From Halopenitus persicus (lineage in GTDB: Archaea > Halobacteriota > Halobacteria > Halobacteriales > Haloferacaceae), in assembly GCF_900107205.1 (NCBI RefSeq), contig NZ_FNPC01000002.1, positions 310,001-374,000 of the forward strand: 64,000 nt of DNA, given 5' to 3'. The notes under the pieces were generated by a model. It was not told the DNA's origin and made no database searches. It saw only the letters and a list, made by a program, of their open reading frames with translations. This document shows positions 25,229 to 32,807 of the stretch, in pieces (position 1 is the first letter of the stretch; each line of letters starts with the position of its first letter). The position numbers and the translations under genes were made by a program.

Positions 25229-25885
25229 TCACACCACGTCGCCGCGAACCGACGATCCGGTCGATCGGTCCCGTTCGCGGTGCACCGTCTCGGCCGCCTC
25301 GGCGGCGACGTCGTCGTCGGCACCCAGCATCGACAGCGCCTCCTCGAGCGTCGGCATCGCGAAGGACCCCTCCCGGAGCCGCTCGAGCGCCTCGTCGTCG
25401 CGCTCGCCGTCGACCCATAGGCAGACCCCGCGCGGGTCGAGGACCTCCGCGTAGGTCTCGCGGGCCACGGCGCCGTTCAGCCGCTGGGTGACGTTCCGGT
25501 CGAACCCCGTGTTGCAGACCTCGAGGTGGACCGGCTCGTCGGCCGGAAGGAGGTGGGCGGCCAGACACTTCTCCGGGGCCGCGTACCCGTTCGGGTTCGT
25601 CCGCACCAGGTCCGGATACCGTTGCGCCCACTCCGTGCGGATCGTCTTGCCGATCCCGCGGACGCCCTCGAGCGCGTCCGGATCCGGCTCTCCGGCGTCC
25701 GTGTCCTCCCGATCGTCGCCGAGCAGGACGTCCTTCGTCACGTAGACGTCGAGGCGGTCGATCGGATCGAGCCCCAAGGCGACGTCGCCGTAGACCCAGA
25801 CCTCGCGCACCGGGACCGGCATCGGGTCGGACTCGACCGTCTCGAGGATGGTCTCCACCCGGTCGATGGCGTCAGTACGGTCCAT
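25229..25885 (-). CDS. DUF7095-like haloarchaeal protein
   Basis: A 218-residue soluble protein. Conserved-looking blocks are MPVPVREVWVYGDVALGLDP (about residues 22-41), DRLDVYVTKD (about 43-52), and a central PNGYAAPEKCLAAHLLP (about 97-113). The C-terminus is weakly conserved and acidic/basic. VWVYGD...D-x-L-D-V-Y resembles the start of a minimal nucleotidyltransferase core (GS-like loop and paired Asp), but the canonical GS motif is not intact. I recall it as the haloarchaeal DUF7095 family; function unknown. It follows the glycosyltransferase gene by 37 bp on the opposite side of the stop, so co-transcription with it is possible. Confidence 0.65.
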   Translation of the reverse strand: MDRTDAIDRVETILETVESDPMPVPVREVWVYGDVALGLDPIDRLDVYVTKDVLLGDDREDTDAGEPDPDALEGVRGIGKTIRTEWAQRYPDLVRTNPNGYAAPEKCLAAHLLPADEPVHLEVCNTGFDRNVTQRLNGAVARETYAEVLDPRGVCLWVDGERDDEALERLREGSFAMPTLEEALSMLGADDDVAAEAAETVHRERDRSTGSSVRGDVV

Positions 25886-25922
25886 TACCGTCGGTTCGTC
25901 GTCCGCGGTGAAACCGGTTACG

Positions 25923-26921
25923 TCACGGGGGCTGCGATGCGGTCCCGTCGTCTCCGCTGCCCCCGTCCGTCTCGTCGTCCCCGCCGTCCTCGTCCGTCTC
26001 GTCGTCCTTGCGGCGGTCGTACTTGGCGACCGCCCTGTCGGCGCGCGTCGAGAGGCCGTACGGATTCCGCGTGGGCGTCCGATCGCGTGCGCGGGCGACC
26101 ATCCCGTCGGAGAAGCCGGTCGCGGTCCCGAGCAGGACGTCGCGGCCGTTGGCGACCCAGCCGGTCGGCGTCGCCGCCCCGCGGACGACGTCGCGGGCGA
26201 CCGACGTCGAGTCGCCGAGCGCGTGCGCCGCGACCCGCCGGATCACGGTCGGCCGGAACCCGTAGTTCTTCGCCAGCCGATAGGCCAACGCCCGGTACTT
26301 CCACCCCCAATCGCGGTCCGGTCGGCCGCCGTCCGCCGCGGGCGAGGCGTCCGGGTCGCGCTCGACCGAGAGGTCGGATTCCCACCGCACCTCGTGGTCG
26401 AGCCCCGCGAGCCGGTGGGCGGCGTCGCGTGATCCGCCGGTCTCGAGGTACTCGTCGAATCCGTCGAGGTCCTCGAGCACGCCGGCCCGGAAGACGACGT
26501 TGCCGCCGGCGAAGTAGGTCACGTTCCGGCCGGCGATCCGTCGCCGCTCGGCGCTGTCGGCCGTCTGCCCGGCACGGAGCGGACGCGCCACGGGGCCCGT
26601 GACGACGTCGGCGTGCTCGAGGCCCGCCTCCACGCCCTCGATCCAGTCGGGACCGATCCGGTTGTCGTAATCGACGAGCGCGACCGCCTCGCCGGTCGCG
26701 ACCTCGATGCCGGCGTTACGGGCGACGTTGACGCTCCGGTCGGAGATCTCAACGAGCACGTCGACGTCCTCGCGGTCGCGGACCATCCCGGTGGTGCCGT
26801 CGGCGGAGGGCCCGTTCACGACGATCACCTCGGCCGCGGGCGCGTGGGCGGACAGCGCGTCCAGTCCGTCCGCCAGTTGGTCCCGTCCGTTGAGCGTGGG
26901 GACCACGACCGAGAGGTTCAT
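25923..26921 (-). CDS. Family 2 glycosyltransferase
   Basis: A 332-residue GT-A fold enzyme. It begins LSVVVPTLNGRDQL (about residues 3-16), followed by VIVVNGPSADGTTGMV (about 33-48). ARNAGIEVATGEAVALVDYD (about 67-86) ends in DYDN, the metal/nucleotide-sugar site variant of DxD. Residues ~140-165 (AGGNVVFRAGVLEDLDGFDE) form the usual acceptor-side segment. The C-terminal 120 residues are basic and then end in an acidic Asp/Gly/Glu tail. No membrane helix is evident, so it probably works at the membrane surface in glycolipid or N-glycan assembly; the acceptor is unknown. Confidence 0.87.
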   Translation of the reverse strand: MNLSVVVPTLNGRDQLADGLDALSAHAPAAEVIVVNGPSADGTTGMVRDREDVDVLVEISDRSVNVARNAGIEVATGEAVALVDYDNRIGPDWIEGVEAGLEHADVVTGPVARPLRAGQTADSAERRRIAGRNVTYFAGGNVVFRAGVLEDLDGFDEYLETGGSRDAAHRLAGLDHEVRWESDLSVERDPDASPAADGGRPDRDWGWKYRALAYRLAKNYGFRPTVIRRVAAHALGDSTSVARDVVRGAATPTGWVANGRDVLLGTATGFSDGMVARARDRTPTRNPYGLSTRADRAVAKYDRRKDDETDEDGGDDETDGGSGDDGTASQPP

Positions 26922-27016
26922 ACCTCGATCCGTACGGCGCGGCGCATAAAAGACTCTTTGTGACCCGCCGGGTGGCGCTGCGACGGGTCACGCACGGCTC
27001 AACCGGGGGATCCGGG

Positions 27017-27289
27017 TCAGGTCCGGAGGTAGTAGACCTGTTTGCGGGCGTCCTTGAAGCTGTACCGCGAGTCGACGATCCCCGACTCCTCGAGCCGGTT
27101 GAGCGCGTACCGGACCGTCCTGTCGGGCAGCAGCGACTCCTCGGCGAGCTGGCCCTGCGAGAGCGGCGCGTCGCCTTCGAGGACCTTCGCGACGAGCTTG
27201 GCGCTCGGGGGCAGCTCGCGGAGGCGGTCGCGATACTCCGATTCGGACAGGATCGTCGGCTCGTGGGTCTCCGCGGAACGAGTGCTCAT
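27017..27289 (-). CDS. Winged-helix DNA-binding protein (90 aa)
   Basis: A 90-residue MarR/ArsR-like winged helix. LPPSAKLVAKVLEGDAPLSQ (about residues 26-45) is helix 1 and the turn. GQLAEESLLPDRTVRYALNR (about 46-65) is the recognition helix unit. LEESGIVDSRYSFKDARKQVYYL is the wing. Start ATG 27289 is preferred to an ATG eight codons upstream because the strong TATA CTATATATAG (27326-27335) predicts transcription starting between the two. It could be a chromatin-like or general regulator; the target is unknown. The AT-rich region 27320-27375 holds its promoter and nothing else recognisable. Confidence 0.75.
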   Translation of the reverse strand: MSTRSAETHEPTILSESEYRDRLRELPPSAKLVAKVLEGDAPLSQGQLAEESLLPDRTVRYALNRLEESGIVDSRYSFKDARKQVYYLRT

Positions 27290-27526
27290 ATCGGGTGGGT
27301 GCCAGCGGTCCATCGTAAAGGTTGGCTATATATAGGACAATTCGATATCGACAATATAATGTCTTAATATGTGTCCGTGTCACTTCGGTTTCCCCACTAC
27401 CCTTGTGCGATCCGTTTTCCATTCTCGAGCGCGTCCGGAACGGTCCCCGCGTCGGGCGCTCGAACCGCCGCTCCCGGGTCGACATCCAGTACGGTTTTGT
27501 CGTTCGGGGCGTGAGGACATCCTAGC

Positions 27527-28243
27527 GTGAAAGGACAGGATTGGTATCAGGCGGACGACGTCGCGGAGGAGTACGACGACATCCGGTTCGCCGACGGCGG
27601 GCGCGTGATCGACCGCCGGGAGAAGGAGGCGGTGCTGTCGGCCCTGGGTCCGGTCGAGGGAACACGCGTTCTCGAGGTCGCCTGCGGAACCGGCCGCTTC
27701 ACCACGATGCTCGCCGATCAGGGTGCCGACATCGTCGGGCTCGACATCTCCCGTGAGATGCTCGAACAGGGTCGTCGGAAGGTGCGGGACCGCGGCATCG
27801 ACGACCGCGTCGAGTTCATGCGCGGCGACGCCTCGCGGCTCCCGTTCCCCGACGACCACTTCGACGCCGTCCTCGCGATGCGGTTCTTCCACCTGATGGA
27901 CGACCCGGTTCCGTTCCTCTCGGAGCTGGCCCGGGTGAGCAGCGACCAGATCGTCTTCGACACGTTCAACCGCCGGAGTGCACGCGTGCTCTACACCTGG
28001 CTGTTGCCGATGGGGTCGCGGCTCTACTCGGAGGACCAGGTCGTCTCGATGCTGTCCGCCGCGGATCTCACCCTCGCCGGCGAGGAGCACGACTTCGTGC
28101 TCCCGTACGGGTTCTACCGGAACCTGCCGAGCGCGGTCGCGAAGGGATTCCGGGCCGTCGACGAGGCGATCGGCCGGACGATCCCGGGCGATTACGTCGC
28201 GTCCGTCTCCTACTGGGACGCTCGCGTCCCCGCCGACGAATAG
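27527..28243 (+). CDS. Class I SAM-dependent methyltransferase (ubiquinone/menaquinone type)
   Basis: A 238-residue enzyme starting at GTG. Motif I is VLEVACGTGRFTTMLAD (about residues 48-64), post-I is IVGLDISREML (about 69-79), motif II is FMRGDASRLPFPDDHFDAVL (about 98-117), and motif III is the AMRFFHLMDDP block. It is most like the UbiE/COQ5 group (Methyltransf_11), which includes quinone methyltransferases, but such similarity is not specific. The C-terminal AVDEAIGRTIPGDYVASVSYW segment may shape the acceptor site. Stand-alone. Confidence 0.85.
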   Translation: MKGQDWYQADDVAEEYDDIRFADGGRVIDRREKEAVLSALGPVEGTRVLEVACGTGRFTTMLADQGADIVGLDISREMLEQGRRKVRDRGIDDRVEFMRGDASRLPFPDDHFDAVLAMRFFHLMDDPVPFLSELARVSSDQIVFDTFNRRSARVLYTWLLPMGSRLYSEDQVVSMLSAADLTLAGEEHDFVLPYGFYRNLPSAVAKGFRAVDEAIGRTIPGDYVASVSYWDARVPADE

Positions 28244-28275
28244 TCCGGCCTCCCGAAACCGACGGCAGGCCGCCG

Positions 28276-28683
28276 TCAGACGTCCTCGTCGACGATCTCG
28301 CCGACCGCGAAGTTCGATTTGACCTCCGTGACCTCGATCTTCACCCGCTCGCCGACGTCGCCGCCCGGGACGATGATCACGTACCCGCGCTCGACGCGAG
28401 CGATGCCGTCGCCCTGCTTGCCGATGTCCTCGATCTCGACGTACCGCATCTCGCCGGGTTCAACGGGGGGTTGTGGACCCTCGCCGGTCTCCGCGTCCGC
28501 GCCGCCGATCCCGTCGACGCCGCCGTCCGCGCCCGCGCCCGCGATGAGCGCGACGCGATACGTCTCGCCGACGTCGACCGTGCCGGTTTCCACCTCCCGC
28601 TTCGGCACCTCGACGACGTAGGAGTCGTCCGTCTCTCGGACGTCCGCACTGAACAGACAGAGGAGTTTCTCGGAAATTTCCAT
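28276..28683 (-). CDS. TRAM-domain RNA-binding protein
   Basis: A 135-residue protein. Residues 1-45 form a short N-terminal domain (EISEKLLCLFSADV). A Gly/Ala/Asp-rich linker (about 48-75) follows, then a TRAM beta-barrel. The barrel runs from YVEIEDIGKQGDGIARVERG (about 80-99) to VIIVPGG and VKIEVTEVKSNFAVGEIV. TRAM domains bind RNA, often tRNA or rRNA, and single-TRAM proteins act as cold-shock-like RNA chaperones in some archaea. The TATA element TATAAT (minus strand ATTATA, about 28715-28720) lies upstream. A second TRAM domain occurs in this window in aIF2-beta. Confidence 0.88.
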   Translation of the reverse strand: MEISEKLLCLFSADVRETDDSYVVEVPKREVETGTVDVGETYRVALIAGAGADGGVDGIGGADAETGEGPQPPVEPGEMRYVEIEDIGKQGDGIARVERGYVIIVPGGDVGERVKIEVTEVKSNFAVGEIVDEDV

Positions 28684-28779
28684 AGTAGACCTCTACCGGA
28701 TACTCACGAGCGAGTATAATAGTTGTACCGCCAGCGGCTCGTCGTCCTCGGCATCCGGCGGTTCATCGTCCCGAGCTGC

Positions 28780-29598
28780 TCACGACCGTTCGGTCCGATC
28801 CCCGTCGATCGGCGTTCCGTCGGGTCGCTTTTGCCCCTCCGAGTCGTGGACGACGACGCCGTCGATATCCCCCGACGGGCGATAGGCGTCCCGAACCTCG
28901 ATCGCCTCCTCGAGCTCCCGGACCGCTCGCCGCTTCAGGGCTTCCGCGAGGTCCTCGGCCTCGGACCGGGAGATGTTCCGACCCAATCCCTCACACTCGT
29001 GGGCCCGAACCATCCCCGCCTCGTCGACCGCCTCGCCCATCGGCTGGCTCGTCCCGCCGAGCGCGACGCTGAACGGGTACGTTCGACACACCAGCGGCCG
29101 GTCCTCGTGCACGGTGCAGGCGCCGCGGCCGTCGGTCTCCCGGTAGAAGGTGCAGTTCCCGCACGCGTCCGTCTGCAGGGCCCACTCGAACGTCTCGCCG
29201 GCCGGCTCCCCCTCCGCCGACTCCTCGAGGCCGTACGGCATCGGGCGGGCGACGTCGCGCCAGTCGTACTCGCTGCCCGAGACGTCGTCCGCGTCGTCCT
29301 CGCCGGCTTCGCCGCCGGCGCTTCCATCGCCGGCCGCATTGCTCTCGAGGGTCGCCAGCAACTCCCGAACCTCGTCGGGGAAGACGGTCGCCGTGTGTGG
29401 CTCCGCGTGCGATCGATCGTCTTCCGTCTCGACTCCAGCGCCATCACCATCGGCAACGTCGTCGTCGGCTTTCGGCGTGTACCCCTTGCAGCAGGCCCCA
29501 CAGCGCGTACACTCGAACCCGATCGACTCGATCGCGTCCGCGAGATCGGCGACCGTCAGGTCACGGGCACGGTCGAGTTCGGCCTCGAGGCTCTCCAT
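28780..29598 (-). CDS. YkgJ-family cysteine cluster protein
   Basis: A 272-residue protein with a probable Fe-S or zinc cluster. The N-terminal CTRCGACC (about residues 30-37) and the later CGNCTFY, C-x-VH and RPLVCRTYPF (about 145-175) are the full YkgJ set. A long acidic insertion (about 45-115, DDDVADGDG and similar) separates the first cluster from the rest and is probably a disordered loop in a halophilic protein. The family is widespread, with some members proposed to handle metals or modify proteins; function here is open. Confidence 0.88.
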   Translation of the reverse strand: MESLEAELDRARDLTVADLADAIESIGFECTRCGACCKGYTPKADDDVADGDGAGVETEDDRSHAEPHTATVFPDEVRELLATLESNAAGDGSAGGEAGEDDADDVSGSEYDWRDVARPMPYGLEESAEGEPAGETFEWALQTDACGNCTFYRETDGRGACTVHEDRPLVCRTYPFSVALGGTSQPMGEAVDEAGMVRAHECEGLGRNISRSEAEDLAEALKRRAVRELEEAIEVRDAYRPSGDIDGVVVHDSEGQKRPDGTPIDGDRTERS

Positions 29599-29677
29599 AC
29601 GTCGTCATTCGTGTGCACGTGCTAAACCCCCGCGGTCGGACGAAGGAGCGAAGTGTTGCGAGCCGCTTTGCACGCGT

Positions 29678-30118
29678 GTGAAGGAGTATCGCCGCAAACA
29701 GCTGCTCGAGCGCGTCAACCGCGAGGCGGCGACGATCGGGGCGTCGATCCCCGAGACGATCGAGGTGCAGGGCGAGCCGATCGACCTCCGCGAGTTCGTC
29801 TTCGAGATCAAACGCCGCGAGACCGTCCCCCCGGGCGAGCGCGAGCGCGTCGAGCGAGCGAAACGGAACCTTCGTCGCGAGCGGATCGAGCGGCTCGACC
29901 GCATCGAGGCGGGGCAGGTCTCCTACGAGACCGGCGCCGAGCTCGCCGACGCGATCATCGGGATCGACCGCGCGCTCGACGCCCTGGAGTCCCTCGAGCC
30001 CGCGGACGTCGAGGCCGAAGCCGAACGGCAGGACGCCGTCGACACGAAACGCTGGATGAATTTCCTCAAGCAGGCGCTCGGACGCGAGGACGCCTCCTCG
30101 AGCCGAACGCGGTTTTGA
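29678..30118 (+). CDS. DUF5788-like haloarchaeal protein
   Basis: A 146-residue, highly charged, mostly helical protein starting at GTG: YRRKQLLERVNREAATIGAS (about residues 4-23), then VQGEPIDLREFVFEIKRRET (about 30-49), a long basic helix (ERVERAKRNLRRERIERL), and IIGIDRALDALESLEP. The tail RWMNFLKQALG is conserved-looking. It matches the haloarchaeal family I recall as DUF5788. Function unknown. The GTG was chosen because similarity starts with KEYRRKQ; no ATG lies close. Confidence 0.7.
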   Translation: MKEYRRKQLLERVNREAATIGASIPETIEVQGEPIDLREFVFEIKRRETVPPGERERVERAKRNLRRERIERLDRIEAGQVSYETGAELADAIIGIDRALDALESLEPADVEAEAERQDAVDTKRWMNFLKQALGREDASSSRTRF

Positions 30119-30152
30119 CGTTCCGATCCCGGTCGCGCGACCGTCGGCGTGC

Positions 30153-31328
30153 TCAGACGTCCCCGGCCATCGCCCGGAACAGCCCGTCGGACAGATCGTC
30201 CCGGTCGACGGCCTCCTCGATCGAGTCGTCCGTCGGGTCGATGTCGGGCGTGATCCGTCCGCCACCCATCCGGGCGTGGCCGCCACCGTCGCCGTTGGGA
30301 ACGTCCGCGAGCGCCTCCTCGATCGCCTTCCCCATATGGACCCGGTCGTCCCGGGACCGTCCCGAGAGGTGGATCGTCCCGTCCCGCTCGCCGACGATCA
30401 CCACGGCCGTGACGCCCTCGAGCTGGATCAGCTCGTCGGCCGCCTGCGGGATCGCGTCGACGTTGTTGACCGACCCGACGTCGGCGACGGCGAACGATCC
30501 TTCCACCTGTCGGCCCGCGATCGCCCGTGCCTTCACCTCGAGAACCTCGGCGTCGACCGCCGGGTTCGCGATCCGGTCGAGCCGGTCCTGGTCGACGCCG
30601 GGGTAGAGGTAGCTCGCCGCGGCGAAGTCGGCCTCGCTCGCGCCGACGGTGAGGTGGTTGGTGTCGGCGAGGATCCCGTACAGTAACCCCGTCGCCGCGC
30701 TGGTGGGAAGGGTGTAGCTCCCGTCGGTCTCGCTCGCGTGCCTGTCGGGCGGCACCGGGGTCGCGTCGTTGTCCTCGAAGTACTCGGCGACGATCGACGC
30801 CGTCGCGCCGTAGTCGGTCCGGACGTCGGTGAACTCCTCGCCGGCCCCGTCGCCGGGATGATGGTCGATCACCGCGAGCGGGAGAACGCCGTCCGCCCCG
30901 CTGAACCCCCGCGCCTCGTTGTGATCGACGAGGACGATCGACTCGGCCGCGAGATCGGTGACGTGGTCGATCCGGTCCAGCTCCAGGTCGAGGACCGTCC
31001 GGAACGCCCGGTTCTCCTGATGGCGGATCTGGCCCGGATACTGGATCGTCGCGTCGACGTCGACCTGGTCGGCCAGCTCGACGACGCCGACCGCGGCCGC
31101 CATCGCGTCGGGGTCCGGATTCGGATGCATCAGCACCGCGATCTCCTCGGCGTCGGCGATCAGCCGCCGGAACGTGACGCCGCGTGCCCGGCGCAGCCGG
31201 ACGAACGCGTAGACGCTCCCGAGCACGACCACCAACGCGATCGCCGTCGCGACCGCCAGCTCGGGGTTCTCACGGACGAACAGCTCCGCGTCGGCGATCC
31301 ACTCCTCGCCCGCCGTGGCCTGGGCCAT
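30153..31328 (-). CDS. Membrane-anchored DHH/DHHA1 phosphodiesterase
   Basis: A 391-residue protein: an N-terminal membrane helix (about residues 22-46), then a DHH phosphodiesterase core. The core has LMHPNPDPDAMAAA (about 65-78), VLVDHNEA (about 136-143), IDHHPGDG (about 153-160) and an Asp in LADTNHLT. A DHHA1 domain at the C-terminus has GGGHARMGGGRI. The layout (membrane anchor plus DHH-DHHA1) resembles c-di-AMP phosphodiesterases (GdpP/DhhP) and NrnA-type oligonucleases. Cyclic di-AMP is made by haloarchaea, so turnover of it is plausible but inferred. Confidence 0.87.
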   Translation of the reverse strand: MAQATAGEEWIADAELFVRENPELAVATAIALVVVLGSVYAFVRLRRARGVTFRRLIADAEEIAVLMHPNPDPDAMAAAVGVVELADQVDVDATIQYPGQIRHQENRAFRTVLDLELDRIDHVTDLAAESIVLVDHNEARGFSGADGVLPLAVIDHHPGDGAGEEFTDVRTDYGATASIVAEYFEDNDATPVPPDRHASETDGSYTLPTSAATGLLYGILADTNHLTVGASEADFAAASYLYPGVDQDRLDRIANPAVDAEVLEVKARAIAGRQVEGSFAVADVGSVNNVDAIPQAADELIQLEGVTAVVIVGERDGTIHLSGRSRDDRVHMGKAIEEALADVPNGDGGGHARMGGGRITPDIDPTDDSIEEAVDRDDLSDGLFRAMAGDV

Positions 31329-31383
31329 ACACCACTCATCACCGACTCGGTCTACAAGAAACCCCCAGACGGTTTTCGCTCAG

Positions 31384-31431
31384 TCAGTCGCGGACGGGTT
31401 GCGCCCGGTCAGTCGCGGACGGGTTGCGCCC
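31384..31431. repeat. 25-bp tandem duplication across the stop codon of the epimerase gene
   Basis: TCAGTCGCGGACGGGTTGCG begins at 31384 and again at 31409; the matching part is 23 bp at a 25-bp offset. The stop codon of the epimerase gene is the TCA at 31409 (TGA on the minus strand). The duplicated copy therefore lies just beyond the stop, recreating the last codons out of use. Confidence 0.9.
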
Positions 31432-32326
31432 CGTTAGTCCCGGTCCGGTACGCCTCGATCGCCGCCCGGTAGCCCTCGCGGTAGGTCGGGTACTCGAGTT
31501 CGTACCCCAGCTCCCGGAGGTAGTCGTTCGAGCACCGCTTGCTCGTCCGGATCCGCCGTTCGGCGCGCTCGGAGAGGTTCGGATCGGAGAGCCGATCGGC
31601 TTTCGAGCGCTTGGGCGGGCGGTCGACGCCGCACTCGTCGGCCAGCCAGTCGGCGAACGCGTGTTTCGCGACCGGCTCGTCGTCGGTGACGAGCACGACC
31701 TCGTCGCGAGCCCGGTCCGTCTCGAGGAGGTGGCGGATCGCTCCCGCTGCGTCGTTCCGATGCACCATGTTCAGGTACCCCTCGGTCACCGGTCCCTCGA
31801 GATACCGCTCGAGCCGGTAGCGGTCCGGGCCGTACAGCCCCGAGAATCGGGTCACGGTTCCGTCGATCCCCGCCTCGGCGCTCGCCTCGAGCGCGACGCG
31901 TTCGGCCGCCGCCAGGACGCTGGTCTTCTCCGTCTGCGGGTCGAGTGGCGTCGTCTCGTCCACCCAGTCGCCGCCGTGATCGCCGTAAACGCCGGTCGAG
32001 GAGGTGTAGACGAGCCGGTCGGGCACGGCCTCGCGTGACTCGTACTCGGCGATCACGTTCTCGAGCCCCTCGACGTAGACGGATCGTGCGGCCGCCGCGT
32101 CGCGCCCCCCGGAGCTGGCCGCGAAGACGACCGCGTCGGCGTCCGGGAGCGCCGACAGCGAGTCCGGCTCGGTGACGTCCGCTCGAATCGGCACGAGGCC
32201 GGCCGCCTCGACCGCGTTCGCGCCGCGCTCCGACCGACGAACGCCGGCGACGTCGTGTCCGTTCGCGACGAGTCCGCGGCCGAGCTCCAGCCCGACGTAT
32301 CCGCAGCCGACGATCGCGACGCGCAT
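31409..32326 (-). CDS. NAD(P)-dependent epimerase/dehydratase family protein (extended SDR)
   Basis: A 305-residue Rossmann protein: VAIVGCGYVGLELGRGLVAN (about residues 3-22), an Arg at the end of strand 2 (GVRRSERGA) suggesting NADP+, VVFAASSGGRDA (about 66-77), YTSSTGVYGDHGGDWVDE (about 105-122), and TRFSGLYGPDR (about 159-169). The canonical YxxxK is not obvious; TEKTSVLAAAERVALE occupies that position. This is typical of the YeeZ-like group, whose substrates are unknown. It starts directly after the stop of the DUF5791-like gene (one-base spacing), so the two are co-transcribed. Confidence 0.82.
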   Translation of the reverse strand: MRVAIVGCGYVGLELGRGLVANGHDVAGVRRSERGANAVEAAGLVPIRADVTEPDSLSALPDADAVVFAASSGGRDAAAARSVYVEGLENVIAEYESREAVPDRLVYTSSTGVYGDHGGDWVDETTPLDPQTEKTSVLAAAERVALEASAEAGIDGTVTRFSGLYGPDRYRLERYLEGPVTEGYLNMVHRNDAAGAIRHLLETDRARDEVVLVTDDEPVAKHAFADWLADECGVDRPPKRSKADRLSDPNLSERAERRIRTSKRCSNDYLRELGYELEYPTYREGYRAAIEAYRTGTNGAQPVRD

Positions 32327-32749
32327 CTACGGTCTCCGCGCCTCGAGCGCCGCCGTGATCTCCGCGAGCTGTCCGATCGTCATCCGGGTGCGCCCCTCGA
32401 GCGCCTGCTGGAGCTCCTGTCCCGTGAGATCCGCGTCGATCGCTCCCGCGAGCGTATCGACGTCGACGACCGCGGTCGTCATCCCCATCAGGAGATGGTC
32501 CCGGAGCTCGTAGACGATCGCGTCGGGGTCCCGGTCGTCCGCGACCGCGAGGACCGACGCCGCCTCCTCGATCGAGATCCCGGTGACGGCCCCCCCCGCG
32601 ATCGCGTCGATCCGGTCGTCCCCGAGCTCCGTTTCGGCCCGGATCGTCTCGACGCTCGCGTCGTCGACCGACTCCTGCAGCAGCCGGCGGTAGGCGTCGA
32701 GTACCGTCTCGGCGTCGGCGCCTTCAGCCGGCGCGACTTCGTGAAGCAT
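32327..32749 (-). CDS. DUF5791-like haloarchaeal protein
   Basis: A 140-residue protein in two similar-looking helical halves: ETVLDAYRRLLQESVDDASV (about 14-33) with ETIRAETELGDDRIDAIAGG, then GISIEEAASVLAVADDRDPD (about 56-75), YELRDHLLMGMTTAVVDVDT (about 80-99), and QELQQALEGRTRMTIGQLAE (about 109-128). The helix-turn-helix-like repeats suggest DNA or protein binding. I recall the family as DUF5791; function unknown. The ATG at 32749 was chosen, and the gene directly precedes the epimerase gene. Confidence 0.68.
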   Translation of the reverse strand: MLHEVAPAEGADAETVLDAYRRLLQESVDDASVETIRAETELGDDRIDAIAGGAVTGISIEEAASVLAVADDRDPDAIVYELRDHLLMGMTTAVVDVDTLAGAIDADLTGQELQQALEGRTRMTIGQLAEITAALEARRP

Positions 32750-32807
32750 ATCGATCCTCCGCCGTCGGCGCGGAAAACGACTGCGGTCGTGGCGGTCCCC
32801 GCGACTC

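Noticed and set aside
27290-27313. ATG at 27313 as start of the winged-helix protein
   Set aside because: The strong TATA at 27326-27335 predicts transcription beginning downstream of this codon.
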